Assembly: GCF_947490415.1 (NCBI RefSeq) | Contig: NZ_CANLGX010000004.1 | Location: 124,001-188,000 of the forward strand | Direction of reading: 5' to 3' | DNA length: 64,000 nt | DNA from: an uncultured Eudoraea sp. | GTDB lineage: Bacteria; Bacteroidota; Bacteroidia; Flavobacteriales; Flavobacteriaceae | In this document: piece after piece, positions 7,258-15,176 of the stretch | Position numbering within the stretch: the first letter of the stretch is position 1 | Layout of the letters: each line of letters opens with the position of its first letter | Notes under the pieces: generated by a model | Told to the model about the DNA's origin: nothing | Seen by the model: only the letters and a program-made list of their open reading frames with translations | Databases searched by the model: none | Position numbers and translations under genes: made by a program

Positions 7258-9708
7258 TTATAATTTCTTGGCGTTTTTTACTTTTTGGTCAGTAATGGCC
7301 TCGTCTATTACCTCACTCATATCCGTTACATAATGAAAAGTTAGTCCTTTTAAGTATTCCTCTTTTATTTCGAGGATATCTTTTCTGTTCTCCTCTGAAA
7401 GTATGATCTCCTTTATCCTGGCTCTTTTAGCTGCTAGTATTTTTTCTTTTATACCACCTACAGGTAAAACTTTACCTCTTAAGGTTATTTCACCGGTCAT
7501 AGCCAGGCTTTTTTTGACCTTTTTCTGAGCAAATAAAGAAACCAGTGAAGTAAGCATGGTAATGCCCGCACTTGGACCATCCTTGGGAGTTGCTCCTTCC
7601 GGCACGTGAATATGAACATTATACTTTTCAAAAACTTCAGGATTTATACCAAAACTTTCTGCATTGGATTTTATATACTCCATTGCAATGGTGGCAGATT
7701 CCTTCATTACTTTTCCTAAGTTCCCTGTTATATTGAGCGTGCCTTTTCCCTTAGACAGGATAGATTCTATAAAAAGAATATCACCTCCTACACTGGTCCA
7801 GGCTAATCCCGTAACAACTCCGGCTATGTCATTATTCTCGTATTTATCGCGTTCCATCCTGGCTGGACCTAATACTTTTTCAACATCAACATTGCTAATT
7901 TTCACGCTATATGACTCTTCTGTAGCAATTGATTTAGCTGCATATCGGACCATTTTCGCTATTTGTTTTTCCAGACCACGAACACCAGATTCACGGGTAT
8001 ATCCCTCAACAATTTTTTCCAGCTGGGGTTTACCAATTTTTAAATCTTTCGATGAAAGGCCATGTTCTTTAAGTTGTTTAGGTAGCAAATGCCGTTTGGC
8101 AATTTCCACTTTTTCTTCAATTGTATATCCCGTAACATTTATGACCTCCATTCTATCGCGCAGGGCTGGCTGAATCGTAGAAAGGTTATTAGCAGTTGCA
8201 ATAAACATGACTTTGGAAAGATCATACCCCAGTTCAAGGAAATTATCATGAAATTCATTATTTTGCTCGGGATCTAAAACCTCTAACATTGCAGAGGACG
8301 GATCACCCTGGTGACTGGCCCCTAATTTATCTATTTCATCTAAAATGAAAACAGGGTTTGAAGTCCCCGCTTTTTTAATACTTTGTATAATCCTTCCGGG
8401 CATGGCCCCTATATACGTTTTACGGTGCCCCCTGATTTCGGCTTCATCTCGCATTCCACCTAAAGACATACGTACATATTCCCTGCCCAATGCTTCGGCT
8501 ACCGATTTTCCAAGGGAAGTCTTTCCAACTCCAGGAGGACCATAAAGACATAGTATTGGAGATTTCATGTCATTTCGGAGCTTAAGGACCGCTAAATATT
8601 CAATTATTCTCTGCTTTACATCCTCCAGACCGTAGTGATCCCGATCTAATATTTTCTTAGCCCGCTTTAGATCAAACTTATCCTTGGAATACTCATTCCA
8701 AGGTAACTCAAGAAATAAATCCAGATAATTCCTTTGTATAGAATATTCAGCCACCTGCGGGTTCATCCGTTGTATTTTGGCCAATTCCTTGTCAAAATGT
8801 TCAGCTACTTTTATATCCCATTTTTTCTTCTTGGATTTGGCTAACATTTCATCAATTTCCTCATCATAAGAAACGCCCCCAAGTTCTTCCTGAATAGTCT
8901 TCATCTGCTGATGTAAAAAATACTCGCGTTGCTGCTGGTCCATATCACTACGCACCCTTGATTGAATATCTTTTTGAAGTTTCAGTTTCTGAAGTTCTAC
9001 ATTCATATATTTCAAAGTGGCCAGTGCTCTGTCCTGGAGATTACTAATCTCCAGTAAATCCTGCTTATCTTTTACATCAAGATTAAGGTTGGAGGAAACA
9101 AAGTTTATCAGAAAAGAATTACTCTCTATATTCTTTATTGCGAAGGAAGCTTCACTTGGAATATTAGGGTTATTCTTGATGATTTTTAATGCCAGTTCCT
9201 TTATAGAATCAATGATAGCCAGGAATTCCTGATCTCCTGCTTCGGGTCTTACTTCATCCGCTTCTCGAATTGTAGCTGTCATATACGGATGCTCCGTGAG
9301 TACCTCCGCTATCTCAAATCTTTTTTTACCCTGTATTATTACGGTCGTATTACCATCAGGCATTTTTAAAACGCGTAAAATTCTGGCTACAGTTCCTAAA
9401 ACATTAATATCCTTAATCCCAGGATTTTCAGTCTCCTCATCTTTTTGAGAAACCACACCTATTACCTTCGATCCTTTGTTAGCATCCTTAATCAAATTTA
9501 TTGAGGCATCCCTTCCTGCTGTAATTGGTATTACTACACCAGGAAACAATACGGTATTTCGAAGCGGCAAAATAGGCAAAACCTCCGGTAGGCTTTCATT
9601 ATTCATTTCCTCTTCATCCTCCGGAGTTAATAATGGTATTAATTCAGAATCTTCATCAATTCCTTGTAACGTCATATTGTCAAATTTTGAATAATTGTAA
9701 TATCCCAT
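7258..9708 (-). CDS. lon: ATP-dependent protease Lon
   Basis: An 816-residue LonA protease. Order: N-terminal substrate-binding domain ([19 protein letters not shown] from residue 43), coiled-coil helical region (about 240-330), AAA+ module with Walker A GPPGVGKT (390-397) and [10 protein letters not shown] as Walker B, then the protease domain with catalytic S713 in PKDGPSAG and lysine K756 in GGIKEK. It degrades misfolded and short-lived regulatory proteins in the cytoplasm. About 30 residues of acidic N-terminal extension precede the conserved domain. Upstream, a sigma-54-like element and a small hairpin suggest stress-type control. Confidence 0.98.
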   Translation of the reverse strand: MGYYNYSKFDNMTLQGIDEDSELIPLLTPEDEEEMNNESLPEVLPILPLRNTVLFPGVVIPITAGRDASINLIKDANKGSKVIGVVSQKDEETENPGIKDINVLGTVARILRVLKMPDGNTTVIIQGKKRFEIAEVLTEHPYMTATIREADEVRPEAGDQEFLAIIDSIKELALKIIKNNPNIPSEASFAIKNIESNSFLINFVSSNLNLDVKDKQDLLEISNLQDRALATLKYMNVELQKLKLQKDIQSRVRSDMDQQQREYFLHQQMKTIQEELGGVSYDEEIDEMLAKSKKKKWDIKVAEHFDKELAKIQRMNPQVAEYSIQRNYLDLFLELPWNEYSKDKFDLKRAKKILDRDHYGLEDVKQRIIEYLAVLKLRNDMKSPILCLYGPPGVGKTSLGKSVAEALGREYVRMSLGGMRDEAEIRGHRKTYIGAMPGRIIQSIKKAGTSNPVFILDEIDKLGASHQGDPSSAMLEVLDPEQNNEFHDNFLELGYDLSKVMFIATANNLSTIQPALRDRMEVINVTGYTIEEKVEIAKRHLLPKQLKEHGLSSKDLKIGKPQLEKIVEGYTRESGVRGLEKQIAKMVRYAAKSIATEESYSVKISNVDVEKVLGPARMERDKYENNDIAGVVTGLAWTSVGGDILFIESILSKGKGTLNITGNLGKVMKESATIAMEYIKSNAESFGINPEVFEKYNVHIHVPEGATPKDGPSAGITMLTSLVSLFAQKKVKKSLAMTGEITLRGKVLPVGGIKEKILAAKRARIKEIILSEENRKDILEIKEEYLKGLTFHYVTDMSEVIDEAITDQKVKNAKKL

Positions 9709-9835
9709 ATCATTTTATTCGGTCATTCTGTCATTGGAAGACAGATTTTCTATTATTATTTTCCTCGTATACATTATTAAACGACACGTTTTTAGGCAGA
9801 AAAGACTGTGAATACAAGCTTTTCTACTTCTTTAA

Positions 9836-9852
9836 GACAATTCTTGTGCCAA
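9836..9852 (-). promoter_or_regulatory. Sigma-54-like -24/-12 element upstream of lon
   Basis: Minus strand TTGGCACAAGAATTGTC matches TGGCAC-N5-TTGC in spacing, with T replacing the -12 C. It is about 130 bp upstream of the lon ATG. Between them, TCTGTC/GACAGA (9727-9745) forms a 6-bp stem in the presumed leader. RpoN control is inference. Confidence 0.35.
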
Positions 9853-9877
9853 CAAATGAATATTTTTCCAAAAAAAG

Positions 9878-9905
9878 TGTAACATTTCTTAAATTAAGAA
9901 ATCTT
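9878..9905 (+). promoter_or_regulatory. ECF-type promoter and palindrome before first sigma gene
   Basis: TGTAACA (9878-9884) resembles a -35 box of ECF sigma factors and is followed after 17 bases by ATCTTTTA. A perfect 19-base odd palindrome, ATTTCTTAAATTAAGAAAT, occupies 9884-9902 between the two boxes. A TGTAACA box also precedes the second ECF gene (30132). Confidence 0.4.
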
Positions 9906-9925
9906 TTATATAAAGCATTTACTTT

Positions 9926-10477
9926 TTGAGCCAAAATAAAGTACATACTGAAACCCTGTTACAATTGTGCCTGGAAGGTAAGCAAAGTGCACAAGCTGAA
10001 ATTTACAATCGCTATTATAAAGCTATGTTTAACACGGCATATAGGATAGTAAAAGACAGTGCAGAAGCCGAAGATGTTATGCAGGAATCGTTTTTGAATG
10101 CTTTTACGAAACTGCACACTTTTAAAGGGGATGTTACTTTCGGTGCGTGGTTAAAGCGCATAGTCATTAATAAAAGTATTTACCATTACCGAAAACAGAA
10201 GAAAATGAACGAAGTAGGATTAGATGACATATTGTACAAGGTCGAAGATAATGACGGAATTGCCGAGGATCATGGGAGTACAGAACAAATGGCTCAAAAA
10301 GTAATGGAAACTATGAAACGATTAAAAGACAATTACAGAATTTCTTTGACCTTACATCTAATTGAGGGGTATGATTACGAAGAAGTTAGTTCAATTATGG
10401 GTATAAGTTATGCGAATTGCAGGACTACAATATCAAGGGCGAAAGAAAGTTTGAGAAAAAAGATGATAACAACTTAA
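9926..10477 (+). CDS. RNA polymerase ECF-type sigma factor
   Basis: A 183-residue sigma-70 family ECF protein. Region 2 is clear at residues 14-95 (AEIYNRYYKAMFNTAYRIV, AEDVMQESFLNAFTKL, FGAWLKRIVINKSIYHYRK); region 4 at about 128-180 has YDYEEVSSIMGISYANCR and TTISRAKESLRKKM as the helix-turn-helix. The frame is closed by a stop at 9911-9913 and has no ATG before region 2, so TTG at 9926 is the only sensible start. It would direct polymerase to a stress or envelope regulon. The next gene begins 2 bp after its stop and encodes a membrane protein in the position of an anti-sigma factor. Confidence 0.92.
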   Translation: MSQNKVHTETLLQLCLEGKQSAQAEIYNRYYKAMFNTAYRIVKDSAEAEDVMQESFLNAFTKLHTFKGDVTFGAWLKRIVINKSIYHYRKQKKMNEVGLDDILYKVEDNDGIAEDHGSTEQMAQKVMETMKRLKDNYRISLTLHLIEGYDYEEVSSIMGISYANCRTTISRAKESLRKKMITT

Positions 10478-10479
10478 TT

Positions 10480-11043
10480 ATGAAAGAAGATCGAACAATA
10501 GAGGACTTATTTAAAACCCTGCAAGGCTCTTTTGACACAGAGGAACCGGCGGAAGGTCACCAGCAAAGATTCCTGGATAAGTTGAGCAATGCAAATGGTG
10601 TAGTAAGACTAGCGCCTAAAAAGCGTAATTGGTGGAGACCATTATCAATAGCCGCTTCTATAATATTGCTTTTCGCAGTTGGGGCTTCTCTATTTACTAG
10701 TCAACCATCCATGGATGAACAGCTGGCTCAAATTTCTCCGGAAGCTTCACAAACTCAGTTTTACTTTGCCAACCTAATTGAAGAGCAAATAAAAGAACTG
10801 GAGAATGAAAGTACACCTGAAACTAAAATATTGGTGGATGATACAATGGCACAATTAACTAAACTGGAAATAAACTATAAGAAACTTGAACAAGATCTAA
10901 TTAATGGAGGAAATAGCAAATTAATACTAAGTGCAATGATAACCAATTTCCAAACCCGAATAGATTTACTACAAGAAGTTATGGACAAAATAGAAAATAT
11001 TAAAACCTTTAAAAATTACGATGATGAAAACATTACTATTTAA
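10480..11043 (+). CDS. Putative anti-sigma factor-like membrane protein
   Basis: A 187-residue protein starting MKEDRTIEDLFKTL, 2 bp after the sigma factor stop. A short cytoplasmic N-terminal part (about 50 residues) precedes one membrane helix (WRPLSIAASIILLFAVGASLF) and a periplasmic, helical coiled-coil-like C-terminus rich in E, K and Q. Position, topology and coupling with an ECF gene are those of anti-sigma factors, but I see no zinc-binding HxxxCxxC motif, so it would be a non-ZAS type if it binds sigma. Its end overlaps the next gene's start by about 20 bp. Anti-sigma function is inference. Confidence 0.7.
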   Translation: MKEDRTIEDLFKTLQGSFDTEEPAEGHQQRFLDKLSNANGVVRLAPKKRNWWRPLSIAASIILLFAVGASLFTSQPSMDEQLAQISPEASQTQFYFANLIEEQIKELENESTPETKILVDDTMAQLTKLEINYKKLEQDLINGGNSKLILSAMITNFQTRIDLLQEVMDKIENIKTFKNYDDENITI

Positions 11044-12112
11044 ATATACATTAATTGCACTACTGGTAGTTCCGGTTATAGCCCAGGCCAATGACGGAAA
11101 TATGAAAGGCCAGTATACCAAAGAGAAAACTATTAAGAAGGAATATGATGTTAATACAGATGCCTTGCTTAAAATCACCAATAGTTATGGAAATCTTACT
11201 TTAAGTTCATGGAACGAGAATAGAGTGGTAATAGAGGTTCATATTAAAACTAATGGAAATAACGAACAAAAAGTACAACAAAAACTCGATGAAATTACTG
11301 TGGATTTTGATGCCAGCAGTGCTATGGTTTCAGCAAAAACGATCTTTAATAAAGATAAAGGCTGGGGCTGGAATTGGGGGAAAAATAACAATGTGAATAT
11401 GCAAATTAATTATACGATTAAACTTCCTATAAAAAATAGCGTGCATCTAAATAATGACTACGGCAATATTATGCTGGACCGGATCGATGGCCATGCCAAA
11501 ATTAGTTGTGATTACGGAAGATTGGAAATTGGTGAACTACACGGGAGGAATAATGAATTAAAATTCGATTACACATCGAAATCAACTATAGAATATGTAA
11601 ACAGTGCCAAGATTTCGGCTGATTACTCAGGATTTACCATCCAGAAAGCAGGGAACTTAAGCATAAGTGCAGATTATACAAATGCTGCAATAGTACAAAT
11701 GGAAAATCTGGAGTATACCAGTGATTATGGCAAACTGGATGTAGATGAAGCTAATAATGTACAAGGCAATGGCGACTATATAAATGTTAAATTGGGTACT
11801 ATTCACGGTAATGTGGACATCAATGCAGATTATGGCTCTGTAGGTATAGTCAATATGGCCCAGGATGCCGGAAATGTTTCTATCCGAACTGATTATACAG
11901 GCATAAAAATAGGCTATGATCCTATGTATAATTTTAACTTTGAAATTACAACAGAATATGCCGGGGTTAGTGGGAAAGATGATTTTGAAATCAGTATAAG
12001 TAAAGAAAAATCCAACGAACGCTATTACAAGGGATTTTACGGCAGTGAAAATAGTGAAAACATGATCTCCATAACAAGTGATTATGGAAGTATCACTTTT
12101 TCTAAAAATTGA
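11024..12112 (+). CDS. Exported DYG-repeat protein, DUF4097-like beta-helix
   Basis: About 362 residues with a signal peptide (MKTLLFKYTLIALLVVPVIAQA). The body is built of short beta repeats, many ending in a D-Y-[GST] triplet: NDYGNIML, CDYGRLEIG, ADYSGFTIQ, ADYTNAAIV, SDYGKLDVD, ADYGSVGIV, TDYTGIKIG, SDYGSITF. This spacing suggests a right-handed beta-helix or adhesin-head fold as in DUF4097/GIN proteins. No catalytic residues seen. ATG codons at 11021 and 11024 overlap the end of the anti-sigma-like gene, so translation is probably coupled to it. Probably a periplasmic or surface protein in the regulon of the ECF factor; function unknown. Confidence 0.75.
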   Translation: MKTLLFKYTLIALLVVPVIAQANDGNMKGQYTKEKTIKKEYDVNTDALLKITNSYGNLTLSSWNENRVVIEVHIKTNGNNEQKVQQKLDEITVDFDASSAMVSAKTIFNKDKGWGWNWGKNNNVNMQINYTIKLPIKNSVHLNNDYGNIMLDRIDGHAKISCDYGRLEIGELHGRNNELKFDYTSKSTIEYVNSAKISADYSGFTIQKAGNLSISADYTNAAIVQMENLEYTSDYGKLDVDEANNVQGNGDYINVKLGTIHGNVDINADYGSVGIVNMAQDAGNVSIRTDYTGIKIGYDPMYNFNFEITTEYAGVSGKDDFEISISKEKSNERYYKGFYGSENSENMISITSDYGSITFSKN

Positions 12113-12156
12113 ATCGAACACTTAATAAAAAACACTTTTAGTTAAAACACATTATC

Positions 12157-12888
12157 ATGAAGAAATTAATAACACTTGGTTTAGTCTTAGGCATAGTTGC
12201 GGTAACAAACGCCCAGTGGGGTAAAAAAATTAAAGGGAACGGGAATATAGCAACAGTAGAGCGATCTACAGAAGAATATGACGCCATAGCTGTCGCAGGA
12301 TGGTTTGATGTTATCCTGGTAGATGGGCAAGAGGGTAAACTTAGTATTGAAGGGGATGAAAATTTACTGGAGTATATTATAACAGAGGTAAAGGAAGGCA
12401 AATTGGTAATTAAAGTAAAAAAAGGTTTTAACCTTCAACCTTCTTCATGGAAGAAGGATGGCGGTATTTACGTTACGGTTCCTGTGGAGAGTGTTAGTGA
12501 AGTATCTCTTTCAGGCTCGGGTGATATAGTGGGTAAGAAAACAATATCCGCTTCAGAATTCAGCACAAATATGTCGGGCTCCGGTGATATTACCCTGGAT
12601 GTCGACTCTAAAACGGTAACGGCGTCAATGTCCGGTTCCGGCGACATCAATTTAAGTGGTACTGCCGAAGTATTTAATGTACAAATTTCGGGTTCTGGTG
12701 ACATAAAGGCTTATGACCTGATGGCCGATACAGTAGATGCAAGTATTTCAGGATCTGCCGATATTCAAGTAACAGCTAATAAAATGCTAAAAGCAAGGGT
12801 ATCTGGTTCCGGAGATATTCATTATCGCGGAGATGCAACAATAATAGATAGTAAATCTTCGGGTTCCGGCAATATTAGCAAGGGATAG
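12157..12888 (+). CDS. GIN domain (DUF2807) exported protein
   Basis: A 243-residue protein with signal peptide MKKLITLGLVLGIVAVTNAQ. After a conserved first module (VERSTEEYDAIAVAGWFDVILVDG, LSIEGDENLLEYI) come regularly spaced GSGDI units: LSGSGDIVG, MSGSGDITL, MSGSGDINL, ISGSGDIKA, ISGSADIQV, VSGSGDIHY, SSGSGNISK. This is the head, GIN-domain family (putative auto-transporter adhesin) forming a single-stranded beta-helix. It is the fourth gene of the sigma-factor run, 44 bp after the DYG protein, and ends in a terminator. Surface or periplasmic location is inferred from signal peptide and family. Confidence 0.88.
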   Translation: MKKLITLGLVLGIVAVTNAQWGKKIKGNGNIATVERSTEEYDAIAVAGWFDVILVDGQEGKLSIEGDENLLEYIITEVKEGKLVIKVKKGFNLQPSSWKKDGGIYVTVPVESVSEVSLSGSGDIVGKKTISASEFSTNMSGSGDITLDVDSKTVTASMSGSGDINLSGTAEVFNVQISGSGDIKAYDLMADTVDASISGSADIQVTANKMLKARVSGSGDIHYRGDATIIDSKSSGSGNISKG

Positions 12889-12917
12889 AATTACATCAAA
12901 AAACGAACGACAATCAT

Positions 12918-12944
12918 ACCCTGGCAGAAATGTCAGGGTTTTTT
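12918..12944. terminator. Terminator with GAAA tetraloop
   Basis: Stem ACCCTGGCA / TGTCAGGGT (one G-U pair) closed by a GAAA loop and followed by six T on the plus strand. It ends the sigma-factor run; the stop codon of the convergent transporter gene (12933-12935) lies inside its right arm. Confidence 0.9.
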
Positions 12945-14255
12945 ATTTACCCTGGTCAGTAAAAACAATCCACTTAGGAAAAACAGTCCCAGGAATATGG
13001 TTGCATTTCTCATGCTTCCTGTAAACTGAGCAATAAACCCGTACAAAAAAGTGCCAATTACAATACCAAACTTTTCTGCAACATCATAAAAACTGAAGAA
13101 GGAAGCCGTATCCTTTGTTTCAGGGATAAACTTGGAATAGGTAGATCTCGACAATGCCTGTATACCCCCCATGACAATTCCTACACAGCCCGCTGCTATG
13201 TAGAAATCTGTTGGTGTAATTATGAAATAGGCATATATACAGATAAATACCCATAATATATTAATCACCATAAGCGTATTAATGTTTCCAAATCTTTTTG
13301 ACGCCTTAGCAGTCATGGTAGCTCCAATTATTGCCACCAACTGAATCACCAGAATACTAACAATTAATCCGGTGGTGCGTTCACTTACTGAACCCCAGTT
13401 AATCTCCTGCTCTCCAAAATAGGTGGCAATTAACATCACTGTCTGAACAGCCATACTGTATACAAAAAAGGCAAGCAGATATCGCTTTAACCGAACCTCA
13501 TTTCCAAGTTGATACCACACACCTTTTAGTTCCTTAAATCCATTGAAAATAATATTTTTGCGCTCCCCCGTCCTTTTAACGCCCTTAGGCAGGTAAAAGA
13601 AGGTATACTGGCTGAATAGAATCCACCAAATGCCCACTGTAACAAATGAATATTTCATAGCTTTAATCTCCGCTGCTTCAGCAGCATCGCTCTCAATTCC
13701 AAAAATATCTGGTTTCATTACCATGGCAAGGTTTAACAGAAGTAAAATTACGCTTCCTATGTAGCCCATGGAGAATCCTTTGGCACTTATGCCATCCTGT
13801 TGCTCGGGGAACGCTATATCGGGCAGGTATGAATTATTGATCGCAAAACTTACCCAAAAGCCAACCAGGCCAAAAAAGTAACAAGCCAGGCCTATATAAA
13901 TATTTTCCAACGAAAACCAGTAAAGCCCTATACTAGAAATACCGCCCAGGTAACAAAAAAATTTCATGAAGATTTTTTTATTGCCTAAATAATCCGCAAT
14001 GCCCGATATAAGTGGTGTGATGAATGCGATGAATAAAAACGCGGCAGAAGTTAAATAGCTTATTAAGGGTGCTCTGGCAATTTCCCCTCCAAATACTGAT
14101 ACTTTTTCAATATCCGCTATTCTGAATAAAGCTCCATAAAAAATAGGAAATATTGCTGAAGCAATTACCAGACTATATACAGAATTAGCCCAATCATAAA
14201 ATGCCCATGCATTCAATAATTTCTTACTTCCTTTTATTGCAAATGTTCTGGCCAT
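12933..14255 (-). CDS. MFS transporter, UMF1 / Atg22-like family
   Basis: A 440-residue polytopic membrane protein with about 12 hydrophobic segments. The N-terminal signature LLNAWAFYDWANSVYSLVIASAIFP is diagnostic of the UMF1 family, related to yeast vacuolar amino-acid effluxer Atg22. GIQALSRSTYSKFIPETK between later helices matches the MFS cytoplasmic-loop signature of this family. Substrate in bacteria is unknown. The last codons overlap the terminator of the convergent GIN-protein gene. A terminator of the upstream M48 gene ends only 10 bp before this ATG, so the promoter must lie in or near that hairpin or within the M48 gene. Confidence 0.9.
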   Translation of the reverse strand: MARTFAIKGSKKLLNAWAFYDWANSVYSLVIASAIFPIFYGALFRIADIEKVSVFGGEIARAPLISYLTSAAFLFIAFITPLISGIADYLGNKKIFMKFFCYLGGISSIGLYWFSLENIYIGLACYFFGLVGFWVSFAINNSYLPDIAFPEQQDGISAKGFSMGYIGSVILLLLNLAMVMKPDIFGIESDAAEAAEIKAMKYSFVTVGIWWILFSQYTFFYLPKGVKRTGERKNIIFNGFKELKGVWYQLGNEVRLKRYLLAFFVYSMAVQTVMLIATYFGEQEINWGSVSERTTGLIVSILVIQLVAIIGATMTAKASKRFGNINTLMVINILWVFICIYAYFIITPTDFYIAAGCVGIVMGGIQALSRSTYSKFIPETKDTASFFSFYDVAEKFGIVIGTFLYGFIAQFTGSMRNATIFLGLFFLSGLFLLTRVNKKP

Positions 14256-14260
14256 ATAAT

Positions 14261-14282
14261 AAAAACTGCTCTATATGAGCAG
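14261..14282 (-). terminator. Terminator after M48 protease gene
   Basis: On the minus strand CTGCTC (14282-14277) pairs with GAGCAG (14271-14266) around a five-base loop, followed by TTTTTATT. It lies 45 bp beyond the M48 stop and directly before the UMF1 transporter start. Confidence 0.85.
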
Positions 14283-14326
14283 CTTCGAATATACAATTAT
14301 TAGAGGAATCACTATTTTAAATTAAC

Positions 14327-15142
14327 CTATTGAAAAGAAGTTACACCAAACTTCTGAGCTTCCTGTTTTGCAAGTGGAGCCCATTGAGTTAAATTCTCAA
14401 TCCTGGTGTCATTTGAAGGGTGGGTGCTTAGAAATTGCGGTGGTGCATTACCTCCTGCATTTGCCTTCATACGCTTCCAAAGTTCAGGTGCCTCATCCGG
14501 ATTATAACCTGCAATGGCCATAATCTGAAGCCCTATCCTATCTGCTTCCGTTTCATGACTACGACTAAAAGGCAGCATAAGTCCAACAGTAGAACCAATA
14601 CCGTATGCCTGGTTAAACATATTTCTTGATTTATCATCCTGAATCGCAATATTTCCGGCTACTGCTCCAAGTTGCTGTAAGGTTCCCGCACTCATTCGCT
14701 GTGCGCCATGATCTGCCAATGCATGAGCCACCTCATGGCCCATTACTACAGCAACTCCTGTTTCTCCCTGGCAAATGGGCAGAATACCTGTATAAAAAAC
14801 AATCTTGCCGCCAGGCATGCACCAGGCATTAATAAGAGTGTCTTTGACTAAACTGTACTCCCATCGGTAATCCTTTAAATATCCCGTATATCCATTAGCC
14901 GACAACCATCTTTCCGCGGCAGAAGAAATTCGCTGCCCTACCCTCGTAATCATCTTTGCCTCCGAAGTGTTCTCAATGACATTATTTTGACCAATAAATT
15001 CATCGTACTGAGAAAAGGCCATTGGAAAAATCTGACTGTTGGGATAGAAGTTCAATACTTTTTGCCCCGTAAATGGATTTACTTTACATGAGGCGATTCC
15101 CAGTAATAATATGGATGCCAGTATAAACTTTTTAGTACTCAT
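14327..15142 (-). CDS. M48 family zinc metalloprotease lipoprotein
   Basis: A 271-residue lipoprotein (lipobox IASC, C19) followed by the M48 peptidase domain. Zinc site HEVAH (H136, E137, H140) and the third ligand E197 in SRSHETEADRIG are present. Architecture matches LoiP/BepA-type periplasmic proteases that work on outer-membrane proteins, without a TPR tail. It follows GH31 by 34 bp on the same strand and may be read through from the glycogen cluster, though nothing links the functions. Cleavage targets unknown. Confidence 0.93.
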   Translation of the reverse strand: MSTKKFILASILLLGIASCKVNPFTGQKVLNFYPNSQIFPMAFSQYDEFIGQNNVIENTSEAKMITRVGQRISSAAERWLSANGYTGYLKDYRWEYSLVKDTLINAWCMPGGKIVFYTGILPICQGETGVAVVMGHEVAHALADHGAQRMSAGTLQQLGAVAGNIAIQDDKSRNMFNQAYGIGSTVGLMLPFSRSHETEADRIGLQIMAIAGYNPDEAPELWKRMKANAGGNAPPQFLSTHPSNDTRIENLTQWAPLAKQEAQKFGVTSFQ

Positions 15143-15176
15143 TTTATTAATTATTAAGTATTAAAATACAAAATAT

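Noticed and set aside
11657-12121. Long antisense frame across the DYG-repeat gene
   Set aside because: No domain, signal or promoter; it lies within a supported sense gene.
12468-12704. Open frame antisense to the GSGDI repeats, with repeated SPEPD units
   Set aside because: Its repeats mirror the sense-strand GSGDI codons; it is a shadow of a well supported gene.
12514-12885. GSGDI-coding DNA repeats as a CRISPR-like or tandem repeat array
   Set aside because: The repeat is at protein level within one frame; the nucleotide copies are diverged and there are no spacers.
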